A stretch of 14,799 nucleotides of DNA. It comes from Pseudomonadota bacterium (lineage in GTDB: Bacteria > Pseudomonadota > Gammaproteobacteria > Pseudomonadales > Pseudomonadaceae). Where the stretch lies: contig JAEYXX010000067.1 of assembly GCA_023431055.1 (NCBI GenBank), positions 1 through 14,799 on the forward strand, in the 5' to 3' direction. A program made the position numbers and the translations under genes. Of this stretch, positions 1 through 6,555 are shown piece after piece (position 1 is the first letter of the stretch; each line of letters starts with the position of its first letter). Under the pieces are notes generated by a model that saw only the letters and a program-made list of their open reading frames with translations, was not told the DNA's origin and searched no databases.

Positions 1-20
1 CCTTCTGAATTGCAGTAACG

Positions 21-52
21 AAAACGCCGGCTAGAAGCCGGCGTTTTGTTTT
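21..52. terminator. Rho-independent terminator after dctP, possibly bidirectional
   Basis: A perfect 12-bp inverted repeat (AAAACGCCGGCT, 21-32, with its complement at 36-47) has a 3-nt loop. On the plus strand it is followed by TTTTGTTTT; on the minus strand the stem ends in TTTTC. It lies 17 nt beyond the stop codon of the minus-strand dctP gene and could also stop a plus-strand transcript arriving from outside the window. Confidence 0.85.
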
Positions 53-63
53 GCCCTGAGCGG

Positions 64-1164
64 TCAGCCGCGGATGTTGTAGATATCCTTCTCGTTGCTT
101 TCCGCGTATTCGTACAGGCGCTTGAGATAGGCCTTCTGATGTTCCCAGACTTTGGTTGCCGCCGGATCGGCCGCAGCGCTGGCATCGACCACCTCGGCAG
201 CCACTTCCTTCAGGCGTGCCAGGACTTCGTCCGGCAGGCGGCGAACTTCCACGCCGTCGGCCTTGAGCTGCTCCATGGCCTCCATGTTCTTGGCGTTGTA
301 ATCGTCGAGCATGTCGCCGTTGACGTCACGAGCAGCCGCGCGAACGATGGCTTGCAGATCTGGCGGCAGGGTTTCCCAGGCCTTGATGTTGACGTCCAGC
401 TCGAACAGAACGCTCGGCTCCTGCCAGCCCGGGGTGTAGTAGTACTTGGCTGCTTTGTGCAGGCCGAGGGCCAGGTCGTTGTATGGGCCGATCCACTCGG
501 TGGCGTCGATAGCGCCGGTCTGCATGGCGGTGAAGATCTCACCGGCCGGCATGTTGACCACGGTACCGCCCATCTTGGTCAGCACTTCGCCACCCAGACC
601 CGGGGTACGCATCTTCAGGCCCTTGAAGTCGTCGACCGAGTTCATTTCCTTGTTGAACCAGCCGGCGGTCTGCACGCCGGTGTTGCCGCAGGCCATCGGC
701 AGTACGCCGAACGGTTTGTAGACCTCTTCCCACAGCTGCTGACCGCCGCCACGGTGCAGCCAGGCATTCATTTCCTGGGCATTCGGGCCGAACGGCGAGG
801 CGCAGAAGAATTGCGCAGCCGGCACCTTGCCTTTCCAGTAGTACGGCGCGCCGTGACCCATTTCGGCGGTGCCGCGAGAGACTGCATCGAACACTTCCAG
901 GGCTGGCACCAGCTCACCGGCAGCGTACACCTTGACCTTCAGGCGGCCGTTGCTCATTTCATCGACCAGCTTGGCGAAGCGCTCGGCTCCGACGCCGACG
1001 CCCGGGAAGTTCTTTGGCCAGGAGGTGACCATCTTCCAGTTGAAGGTCTGAGCACTCGAACCCTCTTGGGGTGCTGCGGCGCTCTTGGAATCTTCTTTAC
1101 AGCCGGCCAGTGCGGTGGCTGCAAGGCCTACGCCCGCTGCGGCGAGTATGTCGCGACGTTTCAT
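64..1164 (-). CDS. dctP: TRAP transporter substrate-binding protein (DctP/TakP/FcbT1-like, COG4663 type)
   Basis: Periplasm-facing receptor that captures the solute and delivers it to the DctQM permease encoded divergently. The 366-residue product starts at an ATG with an AAAGGAG ribosome site 6 nt upstream (1171-1177). An in-frame ATG at 1251 would place 29 non-signal residues before the signal, so I reject it. The N-terminus MKRRDIL followed by a hydrophobic stretch looks like a Tat-type signal, and L19-A20-G21-C22 is a lipobox, so the mature protein may be a lipoprotein. Family landmarks are a SWP motif near residue 48, the solute-carboxylate arginine in KMRTPG (R186, by alignment to DctP/SiaP-type receptors from memory) and the ATEW motif at 221-224. 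The sequence resembles the mannitol/chloroaromatic/2-oxoacid subgroup more than the succinate DctP subgroup. The ligand cannot be read from sequence; organic or 2-oxo acids are most likely. The symbol is the generic family symbol. Confidence 0.93.
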   Translation of the reverse strand: MKRRDILAAAGVGLAATALAGCKEDSKSAAAPQEGSSAQTFNWKMVTSWPKNFPGVGVGAERFAKLVDEMSNGRLKVKVYAAGELVPALEVFDAVSRGTAEMGHGAPYYWKGKVPAAQFFCASPFGPNAQEMNAWLHRGGGQQLWEEVYKPFGVLPMACGNTGVQTAGWFNKEMNSVDDFKGLKMRTPGLGGEVLTKMGGTVVNMPAGEIFTAMQTGAIDATEWIGPYNDLALGLHKAAKYYYTPGWQEPSVLFELDVNIKAWETLPPDLQAIVRAAARDVNGDMLDDYNAKNMEAMEQLKADGVEVRRLPDEVLARLKEVAAEVVDASAAADPAATKVWEHQKAYLKRLYEYAESNEKDIYNIRG

Positions 1165-1409
1165 GCAATGCTCCTTTATTGTTGTATTGGTCTTACCACG
1201 GGATCGCCGGAGGTAGACCGGACGTGAATAACATAGGGGGTCGTGACTCACAAGCCTAGCTACTACGACTAAAGTTTTACGGGCATTGCTGCAATACCGG
1301 TAGCCTGCCTAGAATCGCCGGCCTGCAGCCCATAAGGACGCGGGCGGCGTGATATGCAGCCAACAGGTTCGCTGTCCTGTCTCCTACTCATAACGATAAA
1401 GGACTCACT
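1165..1409. promoter_or_regulatory. Divergent dctP / dctQM control region
   Basis: This 245-bp gap separates the two halves of the TRAP transporter and must hold both promoters. On the plus strand TTGCTG (1286-1291), an 18-bp spacer and TAGAAT (1310-1315) form a plausible sigma-70 promoter for dctQM, giving a leader of roughly 90 nt. The 11-base palindrome ATTGCTGCAAT (1285-1295) overlaps that -35 box and could be an operator. GTGACTCAC (1243-1251) is a second short palindrome nearer dctP. I see no good -10/-35 pair for dctP and no convincing sigma-54 -24/-12 element on either strand. Promoter assignment is inference. Confidence 0.4.
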
Positions 1410-1955
1410 ATGTCCGACAAGCCTTCATTTTCCCTCGCTCTTGCATACCTGATCGATGCCCTTAACAGCTGGTTCGGCAAGGCCTGCGCCTGGCTGACGG
1501 TTTTTCTGGTAATCGGCACCGCTGTCGTCGTGGTGCTGCGCTACGGCTTCGGCATCGGCGCCACGGCCCTGCAAGAGGCGGTGCTCTACGCGCATGCACT
1601 GGTGTTCATGGGTGCAGCGGCCTGGGTGCTGCAACGCAACGGACACGTGCGTGTGGACATCTTCTACCAGAAGTTCAGCGGCCGCCGTCAGGCTTTGGTC
1701 GAGATCTTCGGTAATCTGCTGTTCCTGCTGCCGGTCGCGCTGTTCCTCGGTTGGGCCAGTTGGGATTACGTCAGCAACGCCTGGTCGACTTTCGAAGCGT
1801 CCAGCGAATCTGGCGGCCTCAAGTTCGTCTACCTGCAGAAAAGCATCATTCTGGTACTGGTCGTCAGCCTGGTACTGCAAGGTATTTCCAATCTGATCAA
1901 GGCAATCTACGTCTTCAGCGGTCGCCTGCCAGCTCCGGAGGTGAAACATGGCTGA
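1410..1955 (+). CDS. dctQ: TRAP transporter small permease subunit DctQ
   Basis: Small integral membrane subunit that pairs with DctM to form the transporter core in the inner membrane. The product has 181 residues, normal for the family, with four hydrophobic segments at about 25-44, 58-76, 98-117 and 144-166. The family motif GHVRVDI is at 78-84 in the loop after segment 2, and LQE is at 54-56. The start ATG is preceded by AAAGGA (1398-1403) at 6 nt. It shares eight bases with dctM, so the two subunits are translationally coupled. Family membership is clear from the topology, the motif and the adjacent dctM. Confidence 0.92.
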   Translation: MSDKPSFSLALAYLIDALNSWFGKACAWLTVFLVIGTAVVVVLRYGFGIGATALQEAVLYAHALVFMGAAAWVLQRNGHVRVDIFYQKFSGRRQALVEIFGNLLFLLPVALFLGWASWDYVSNAWSTFEASSESGGLKFVYLQKSIILVLVVSLVLQGISNLIKAIYVFSGRLPAPEVKHG

Positions 1956-3324
1956 GTTGATGGCGATTCTGCTGTTCGTCAGTATTTGCGTGGCCTTGAT
2001 GGCCGGCTTCCCGGTAGCGTTCACCCTGGCTGGCGTTTCCCTGCTGTTCGCCGCCATCGGTGTCGTCACGGGCACCTTTGATCCTGGTTACCTCAGCGCC
2101 CTGCCGAACCGTCTGTTCGGCATCATGAACAACCAGACGATGCTCGCCGTGCCGCTGTTCGTGTTCATGGGGGTGATGCTGGAGCGTTCACGGGTGGCCG
2201 AGGATCTGCTCGAGTCCATGTCGCGTCTGTTCGGCACCCTGCGTGGCGGCCTGGCCATCTCCGTGTGCGTGGTCGGTGCCCTGCTGGCCGCTTCCACCGG
2301 TATCGTCGGCGCCACCGTGGTGACGATGGGCCTGCTGGCACTGCCGACAATGCTGCGCCGCGGTTATGATCCGGCCATTTCCACCGGCACTCTGGCTGCT
2401 ACCGGTACTCTGGGGCAGATCATTCCGCCGTCCATCGTCCTGGTACTGCTGGGTGACGTGATGTCCAGCGCCTATCAGCAGGCGCAGCTGAAGATGGGCA
2501 TCTTCTCGCCGAAGACCGTCTCGGTTGGCGACCTGTTCGTCGGCGCTCTGCTGCCTGGTCTGTTGCTGGTCGGTCTGTACATCGTCTACATCATCGCTGT
2601 CGCCATCCTGCAGCCGAAGAAACTGCCGGCGCTGCCGCAAGAAGAGCTCGGCTCTATCGAGTGGGGCAAGCTGGGCAAGGCGTTGATTCCGCCGCTGATC
2701 CTGATTGGCGCGGTACTGGGCTCGATCCTGGCTGGCTACGCCACCCCTACCGAAGCCGCTGCGCTGGGCGCCGTAGGCGCGATGCTGCTGGCCTTCAGCA
2801 AGGGCAAGCTGAACTTCGGCCAGCTCAAAGAAGTGGCCTACGGCACCACCGAAATCAGTGCCATGGTCTTCATGATCCTGATCGGTGCCTCGCTGTTCTC
2901 CCTGGTGTTCCGCGGCTTCGGTGGTGAGGCGCTGATCGAGGATGTATTCGCCCAGCTGCCAGGTGGCGTGCTCGGCGCGTTCTTCCTGGTGATGGTGGTG
3001 ATCTTCCTGCTCGGCTTCATTCTCGACTTCATCGAGATCACCTTCGTGGTGGTGCCGATCGTCGGGCCGGTGCTGCTGGCCATGGGGCTCGACCCGATCT
3101 GGCTGGGCGTGATGATCGCGCTGAACCTGCAGACATCCTTCCTCACGCCGCCGTTCGGCTTCGCGCTGTTCTACCTGCGCGGGGTCACGCCGAAATCGGT
3201 AGCCACCAGCACCATCTACAAGGGTGTGCTGCCGTTCATCCTCATCCAGATCATGCTGCTGGTAATCGCCTATATGTTCCCAGGGCTGATCACCTGGCTG
3301 CCGGAACAGGTCTACGGCAAGTAA
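1948..3324 (+). CDS. dctM: TRAP transporter large permease subunit DctM
   Basis: Large membrane subunit that performs ion-coupled solute import, probably driven by Na+ or H+ as in characterised TRAP systems. The 458-residue product has about twelve hydrophobic segments. Family signatures include GQIIPPS (156-162), GYATPTEAAALGA (263-275) and LTPPFGFALFY (399-409). The polar insert at about 170-195 between IPPS and the next membrane segment is typical of the mannitol/chloroaromatic (COG4664) branch, agreeing with the divergent binding protein. Its start lies inside the end of dctQ and has GGAGGTG (1937-1943) just upstream. A terminator follows 18 nt after the stop, so this operon is only dctQM. 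Confidence 0.94.
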   Translation: MAELMAILLFVSICVALMAGFPVAFTLAGVSLLFAAIGVVTGTFDPGYLSALPNRLFGIMNNQTMLAVPLFVFMGVMLERSRVAEDLLESMSRLFGTLRGGLAISVCVVGALLAASTGIVGATVVTMGLLALPTMLRRGYDPAISTGTLAATGTLGQIIPPSIVLVLLGDVMSSAYQQAQLKMGIFSPKTVSVGDLFVGALLPGLLLVGLYIVYIIAVAILQPKKLPALPQEELGSIEWGKLGKALIPPLILIGAVLGSILAGYATPTEAAALGAVGAMLLAFSKGKLNFGQLKEVAYGTTEISAMVFMILIGASLFSLVFRGFGGEALIEDVFAQLPGGVLGAFFLVMVVIFLLGFILDFIEITFVVVPIVGPVLLAMGLDPIWLGVMIALNLQTSFLTPPFGFALFYLRGVTPKSVATSTIYKGVLPFILIQIMLLVIAYMFPGLITWLPEQVYGK

Positions 3325-3342
3325 GCGTCGCTGGCTTGATTG

Positions 3343-3381
3343 AGCAAAACGCCCGTCTTCGTGATGGGCGTTTTGCTTTTT
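3343..3381 (+). terminator. Rho-independent terminator of dctQM
   Basis: A 12-bp perfect stem (AGCAAAACGCCC at 3343-3354 with its complement at 3366-3377), extendable by three more pairs toward a TTCGT loop, runs straight into a TTTTT tract. It separates dctQM from the mutarotase gene. Confidence 0.93.
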
Positions 3382-3424
3382 GTGTTGTCACACTATCCAT
3401 CATCTATCTCAGCGAGAGGTCGTC

Positions 3425-4327
3425 ATGAGCACCGCCCAAGTCGAACGCGTGGAACTGGATCAACTGGCCTGCTGGCGCATCCGTGCCGCTGGCAGCGAAT
3501 TGCTGGTGGCTCAGCAGGGCGCGCAGATTCTCAGTTACCAGCAGGGTGAGCAGCCGCCGCTGATCTGGTTAAGCCCGGACGCGGCCTACCAGCGTGGTCA
3601 AAGCGTGCGTGGTGGTGTGCCGGTCTGCTGGCCCTGGTTCGGTGACCTGCGCCGCAATCCGCAGGCCGTGCAGGCCCACTATCATGAGGAGCAAGCGCCG
3701 GCCCATGGCCTGGTGCGCGCGCTGGACTGGGAGTTGCTGGGCATCGACGAGGACGACCACGCCGTCACCCTGCGCTTCGCCTACGACACCCGCAACCAGC
3801 CGCTGGAGGGTTGGCCTCGGGATGTCGGCCTGACCTTTGTCGTGCGTGTGGCGCAGGACCTCGGCATGAGCCTGGAGACCCACAATCGCGGTACGGAGCC
3901 GCTGACCCTGAGTCAGGCGCTACACAGCTACTTCGCCGTCAGTGACGTGCGCCAGGTCGGCGTCGAGGGGCTGCAGGCCTGTCGTTATATCGACACCCTG
4001 CAAGGCTGGCAGGAGCTGCGCCAGCAGGATGCGCTGGTGTTCGACGCGGAAACCGACCGCATCTACCTCGATACCGCTGCGCGGCTTAGCATCGTCGATC
4101 CCGGCTGGGGCCGACGCATCCATCTGGATGCCCGTGGTTCACGCTCGGCCGTGCTGTGGAATCCCTGGGTCGACAAGGCCAGACGCCTGTCGCAGTTTCC
4201 CGATGACGCCTGGCAGAACATGCTCTGCATCGAAACGGCCAACGTGCTGGAGGACGTCGTGCAACTGAACGCCGGTGAGCGTCATCGCCTGGAGCTGCGA
4301 CTGTCCAGCGAGTCGCTGGCCGGTTAG
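3425..4327 (+). CDS. D-hexose-6-phosphate mutarotase (aldose 1-epimerase family, YeaD-like)
   Basis: Cytoplasmic enzyme that interconverts alpha and beta anomers of glucose-6-phosphate and related hexose phosphates (EC 5.1.3.15). The product has 300 residues, the usual size. YeaD-family landmarks are VRGGVPVCWPWFG (61-73), the HGLVR motif with H94, the ALHSYF motif with probable catalytic H167, and CIETANV with probable catalytic base E270; the roles are inferred from the galactose mutarotase fold. The ATG at 3425 is preceded by GAGAGGT (3414-3420). An upstream in-frame ATG at 3380 sits beside the dctM terminator without a ribosome site, so I reject it. No clear promoter is visible in the short gap after the terminator. 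The stop codon overlaps that of the convergent gene at 4324. Nothing links its substrate to the TRAP transporter. Confidence 0.9.
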   Translation: MSTAQVERVELDQLACWRIRAAGSELLVAQQGAQILSYQQGEQPPLIWLSPDAAYQRGQSVRGGVPVCWPWFGDLRRNPQAVQAHYHEEQAPAHGLVRALDWELLGIDEDDHAVTLRFAYDTRNQPLEGWPRDVGLTFVVRVAQDLGMSLETHNRGTEPLTLSQALHSYFAVSDVRQVGVEGLQACRYIDTLQGWQELRQQDALVFDAETDRIYLDTAARLSIVDPGWGRRIHLDARGSRSAVLWNPWVDKARRLSQFPDDAWQNMLCIETANVLEDVVQLNAGERHRLELRLSSESLAG

Positions 4328-4794
4328 CGTGGCCCCTGCTGTTCCAGCGCCTGTCCAAGCGGCTCGGCGCTGGTGAAGGCCTGTTGCCCGACCAGCTGCC
4401 CATCCTTTAGCTGCAACCACAGCACTTCGCCCTCCGCCACCGGGTAGCGCGGGGCGATGCGGGCGTCGCGGTCGAGGAGGATGCGGTAGTTGTAGTCGCG
4501 CATCTTCGGCAGGGCGAAGAGCGTGGCGATGACGCCGGGCATACGGCTGATGTCGGCGAGAAAGACCGCCTGGCGCTGTTCCAGATAGCCCTTGGGCTTG
4601 CCTTCCAGCGCAGCGTCGACCAGCTTGGCGCCGTCCATGTCGCGGGCCACCAGCAGGATCTGCGTCTCATCGTTCAGGGTGTAAGGCGCGTCGAACTGAT
4701 CCAGCAGCGTCCAGGGCGCCAGGCGCTCGCCTGGCTCGAGGGCCAGTGCAGCGGTGGATAGTAGGCACAGCAACAGCAGGGCAGCAGCTTTCAT
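4324..4794 (-). CDS. Secreted thioredoxin-fold-like protein of unknown function (resembles YtfJ)
   Basis: Exported protein of 156 residues; the function is not recognised. Residues 1-18 form a signal peptide with an ALA cleavage motif at 16-18. The mature part begins with an EPGERLAPWTLLDQF segment and continues with strand-helix alternation (ILLVARDMDG, then AVFLADISRMPGV, then YRILLDRDARIAPRYP), which recalls the peroxiredoxin/YtfJ thioredoxin fold. There is no CXXC and the mature region has no cysteine at all, so a redox role is unlikely. The ribosome site TAGGAG lies 7 nt upstream. It starts 31 nt after the DUF3299 gene, suggesting co-transcription. Fold assignment is inference from pattern, not from a search. 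Confidence 0.75.
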   Translation of the reverse strand: MKAAALLLLCLLSTAALALEPGERLAPWTLLDQFDAPYTLNDETQILLVARDMDGAKLVDAALEGKPKGYLEQRQAVFLADISRMPGVIATLFALPKMRDYNYRILLDRDARIAPRYPVAEGEVLWLQLKDGQLVGQQAFTSAEPLGQALEQQGPR

Positions 4795-4825
4795 GCTGGA
4801 ACTCCTAGCAGGGACAGCGGGGGTG

Positions 4826-5359
4826 TTAGAGGTCTTCGTCGGTCACCAGGCGCACTTCGCCCGCGTCCATGGCGTAGGCGGCGTCGGCCAGGTCATTGCT
4901 GATCTTCTCCACCTTGAGCGTGCCACTGACCCACAGCGGGGCGTAGATGTCTTCGAGCGCGATGCCCTTCGGATAGCGCACCAGCACCAGCTGGTTGGGC
5001 GGTGGTGGCGGCACGTGGATGCAGGCGCCGGGGTAAGGCACCAGGAAGAACAGGGTGCTGTTGCCTTTCTCGTCGTTTTCCAGCGGCACGGGATAGCCGC
5101 CCAGGCGAATCGCCTTGCCGTCGAGTTCGGCCACGGTCTTGGTGGAGTACATCACGGCCGGCAGGTCCTGGTCCTGCTGGCGCAGGCCGCCTTCGCTGTA
5201 GAAGGTGCTGTCGCCTTCGGGGCTGTCATGGCTAATTTCGGGCATGTCCTCGAGGGCCTGGCGGTCCTCGGGCGGCATCAGGTCCAGCCAATCGGTTTCC
5301 GGCAGTTCGGCGTGAGCCAGGCCGGTGCACAGCAGCAGGGCGAGAAGCAGGTGGCGCAT
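4826..5359 (-). CDS. DUF3299 family exported protein
   Basis: Exported protein of 177 residues with a signal peptide at 1-17 (AHA before the cleavage point). The core IRLGGYPVPLE (84-94) and the unusual run VPYPGACIHVPPPPPNQ (107-123), containing C113 and H115, are the hallmark of DUF3299. Function is unknown; the Cys-His pair in a proline-rich turn could bind a metal or cofactor, which is speculation. The region before the core (18-70) is rich in acidic residues. The ribosome site is poor: only GAGA about 11 nt upstream of the ATG, but the signal peptide fixes this start. It is followed 31 nt later by the thioredoxin-fold-like gene, so the two probably form an operon. Confidence 0.82.
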   Translation of the reverse strand: MRHLLLALLLCTGLAHAELPETDWLDLMPPEDRQALEDMPEISHDSPEGDSTFYSEGGLRQQDQDLPAVMYSTKTVAELDGKAIRLGGYPVPLENDEKGNSTLFFLVPYPGACIHVPPPPPNQLVLVRYPKGIALEDIYAPLWVSGTLKVEKISNDLADAAYAMDAGEVRLVTDEDL

Positions 5360-5389
5360 GGTCTGTGGTATCTCGTGACAGCGTGAATG

Positions 5390-5411
5390 AGGAGCCGACA
5401 GGTCGGCTCCT
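5390..5411 (-). terminator. Hairpin after the GlsB-like gene
   Basis: AGGAGCCGAC (5390-5399) and its exact complement (5402-5411) are separated by only two bases, giving a compact stem-loop between the GlsB-like gene and the DUF3299 gene. There is no good U tract on the minus strand, so it may act as a weak or Rho-assisted terminator, an mRNA 3' stabiliser or a REP-like relic. Confidence 0.5.
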
Positions 5412-5423
5412 GCCCGGGGCCTG

Positions 5424-5669
5424 TCAGCCCTTCTTGATCGCGCCGTAGATTACCAGCAGAACGATGGCGCCGATCACTGCGCCGATGAAACCAGCCGCTT
5501 CGCCGGCTTCGTAGATGCCCAGTGCCTGGCCGCCGTAGGTGGCGGCGATGGAGCCGCCGATGCCGAGCAGGATGGTCATGATCCAGCCCATGCTGTCATC
5601 GCCGGGTTTGAGGAAGCGTGCGACCAGACCGACGATCAGGCCGATGAAAATGGTGCCGATAATGCCCAT
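5424..5669 (-). CDS. GlsB/YeaQ/YmgE family (transglycosylase-associated) small membrane protein
   Basis: Inner-membrane protein of 81 residues with three hydrophobic segments at about 2-19, 28-48 and 59-77. The KPGDD turn after segment 1 and the glycine-rich second and third segments are typical of this stress-associated family. The family name transglycosylase-associated is historical and the molecular function is unknown. AAGGAG is 8 nt before the ATG. A perfect 16-bp palindrome lies in its upstream region (5690-5705), which may be an operator. Confidence 0.9.
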   Translation of the reverse strand: MGIIGTIFIGLIVGLVARFLKPGDDSMGWIMTILLGIGGSIAATYGGQALGIYEAGEAAGFIGAVIGAIVLLVIYGAIKKG

Positions 5670-5689
5670 TGGCGTATCTCCTTGGTGAG

Positions 5690-5705
5690 TGCTGCACGTG
5701 CAGCA
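5690..5705. promoter_or_regulatory. 16-bp perfect palindrome upstream of the GlsB-like gene
   Basis: TGCTGCACGTGCAGCA is a perfect palindrome with an ACGT centre, located 21-36 nt before the GlsB-like start codon and 31 nt after the stop of the preceding gene. It could be a transcription factor site or, in RNA, a 6-bp stem with a 4-nt loop. No regulator is identified. Confidence 0.45.
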
Positions 5706-5735
5706 GGCCCAGCATGGGACAGGTCGAGGGTGCGG

Positions 5736-6500
5736 TCAGTTCGTCTCGTCGGGTGGCAGCACGCCGTAACGGTGATAGATCAGCGCTATTTCGCCCTCCT
5801 CGCGCATGCGCGCGAGCTCGGCGCCCAGACGCTCGTATAGTTCGCGCCGGTCGCTCTGGTAGCGTTTGAGCGAGGCACCGAAATGGTTGCCCAGCACTTG
5901 CTGGTGGGCGTAGTGCGCGTAGCTGTAGTCGCGATAACCCATCGCCTCGAACTGCGCCTCCATGGGAATGCGATCGAGCACCGCGATGGTGTCGATGCGC
6001 CCGGCCCTGAACATCGCGGCCAGCTGTGCATCATCGCTGGCGTAGATGCGGCCCAGCTTTTCGTCGCTGTCGAAGGGTTCGAAATAGGCTGTTCCGCGCT
6101 TCACGCCCAGGGTCAGTTGGTACAGGTCCTCATAGCGGCTCAATCTGCCTTCTTCGCCCGGCCGCGTGACGAAGCGGATGTTCAGCTGCTGATTGCCGAT
6201 GCTGGGCAGAAAGTGGATGTACTCGCGGCGCTGTTCGGTAAGCAGTGCGCGTGGCACCAGATCGACCCGCCCCGAGCGCAGATCGTCGAGGCTGCGCAGG
6301 AAGGGGGCTTCGCGCCAGTGCAGATCGATGCCGAGGCGATGGGCGGCGGTTTCCAGCACGCTGATCAGCGGACCGCTGGGCATGCCGTCGACCGCGCGCA
6401 TCTCCGGTGGACGCTCGCGAAAGTCGACCCGCAGCACATCGTCCGCAGCGGCGCAGGTCAACGCGAAGAGCAGAGGCAGTAAGGAAAGGAGACGTTTCAT
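5736..6500 (-). CDS. Extracellular solute-binding protein, family 3 (SBP_bac_3-like)
   Basis: Periplasmic protein of 254 residues resembling the polar amino-acid ABC receptor fold. It has a signal peptide with the AAA cleavage motif at 17-19. The segment LRSGRVDLVPRALLTEQRREYIHFLPSI (73-100; key residues D80, R84, T88 and R91) matches the family pattern in which small loops bind the amino-acid carboxylate, and LGVKRGTAY (131-139) matches the start of the second lobe. No permease or ATPase gene is adjacent, so it is an orphan receptor; such Pseudomonas proteins sometimes act as sensors or have lost transport function. The start has no good Shine-Dalgarno sequence, and a strong stem-loop ends 7 nt before it. 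Ligand unknown. Confidence 0.85.
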   Translation of the reverse strand: MKRLLSLLPLLFALTCAAADDVLRVDFRERPPEMRAVDGMPSGPLISVLETAAHRLGIDLHWREAPFLRSLDDLRSGRVDLVPRALLTEQRREYIHFLPSIGNQQLNIRFVTRPGEEGRLSRYEDLYQLTLGVKRGTAYFEPFDSDEKLGRIYASDDAQLAAMFRAGRIDTIAVLDRIPMEAQFEAMGYRDYSYAHYAHQQVLGNHFGASLKRYQSDRRELYERLGAELARMREEGEIALIYHRYGVLPPDETN

Positions 6501-6507
6501 GGAGGGG

Positions 6508-6537
6508 CTCTTGAACGACCGCCGTCGTTCAAGAGCT
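6508..6537 (-). promoter_or_regulatory. 13-bp perfect stem-loop in the purK / solute-binding protein gap
   Basis: GCTCTTGAACGAC (6508-6520) and its exact complement (6525-6537) enclose a 4-base loop. In minus-strand RNA it starts 18 nt after the purK stop and ends 7 nt before the next ATG, so any ribosome-binding bases for that gene are inside or touching the stem. No U tract follows. It may be a terminator-like end of the purEK message or a translational control element. Confidence 0.65.
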
Positions 6538-6555
6538 TAGCTGCGATTCGCCCTT

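Noticed and set aside
46..1227. A 393-codon open frame on the plus strand opposite dctP
   Set aside because: It is antisense to a clear TRAP receptor gene, has no ribosome site and reads as low-complexity His/Gly/Val-rich shadow sequence typical of high-GC genomes.
1165..1409. Possible sigma-54 promoter for the TRAP genes (GG-N10-GC near 1209-1226 on the minus strand)
   Set aside because: Only the GG and GC doublets match; the rest of the -24/-12 consensus is absent.
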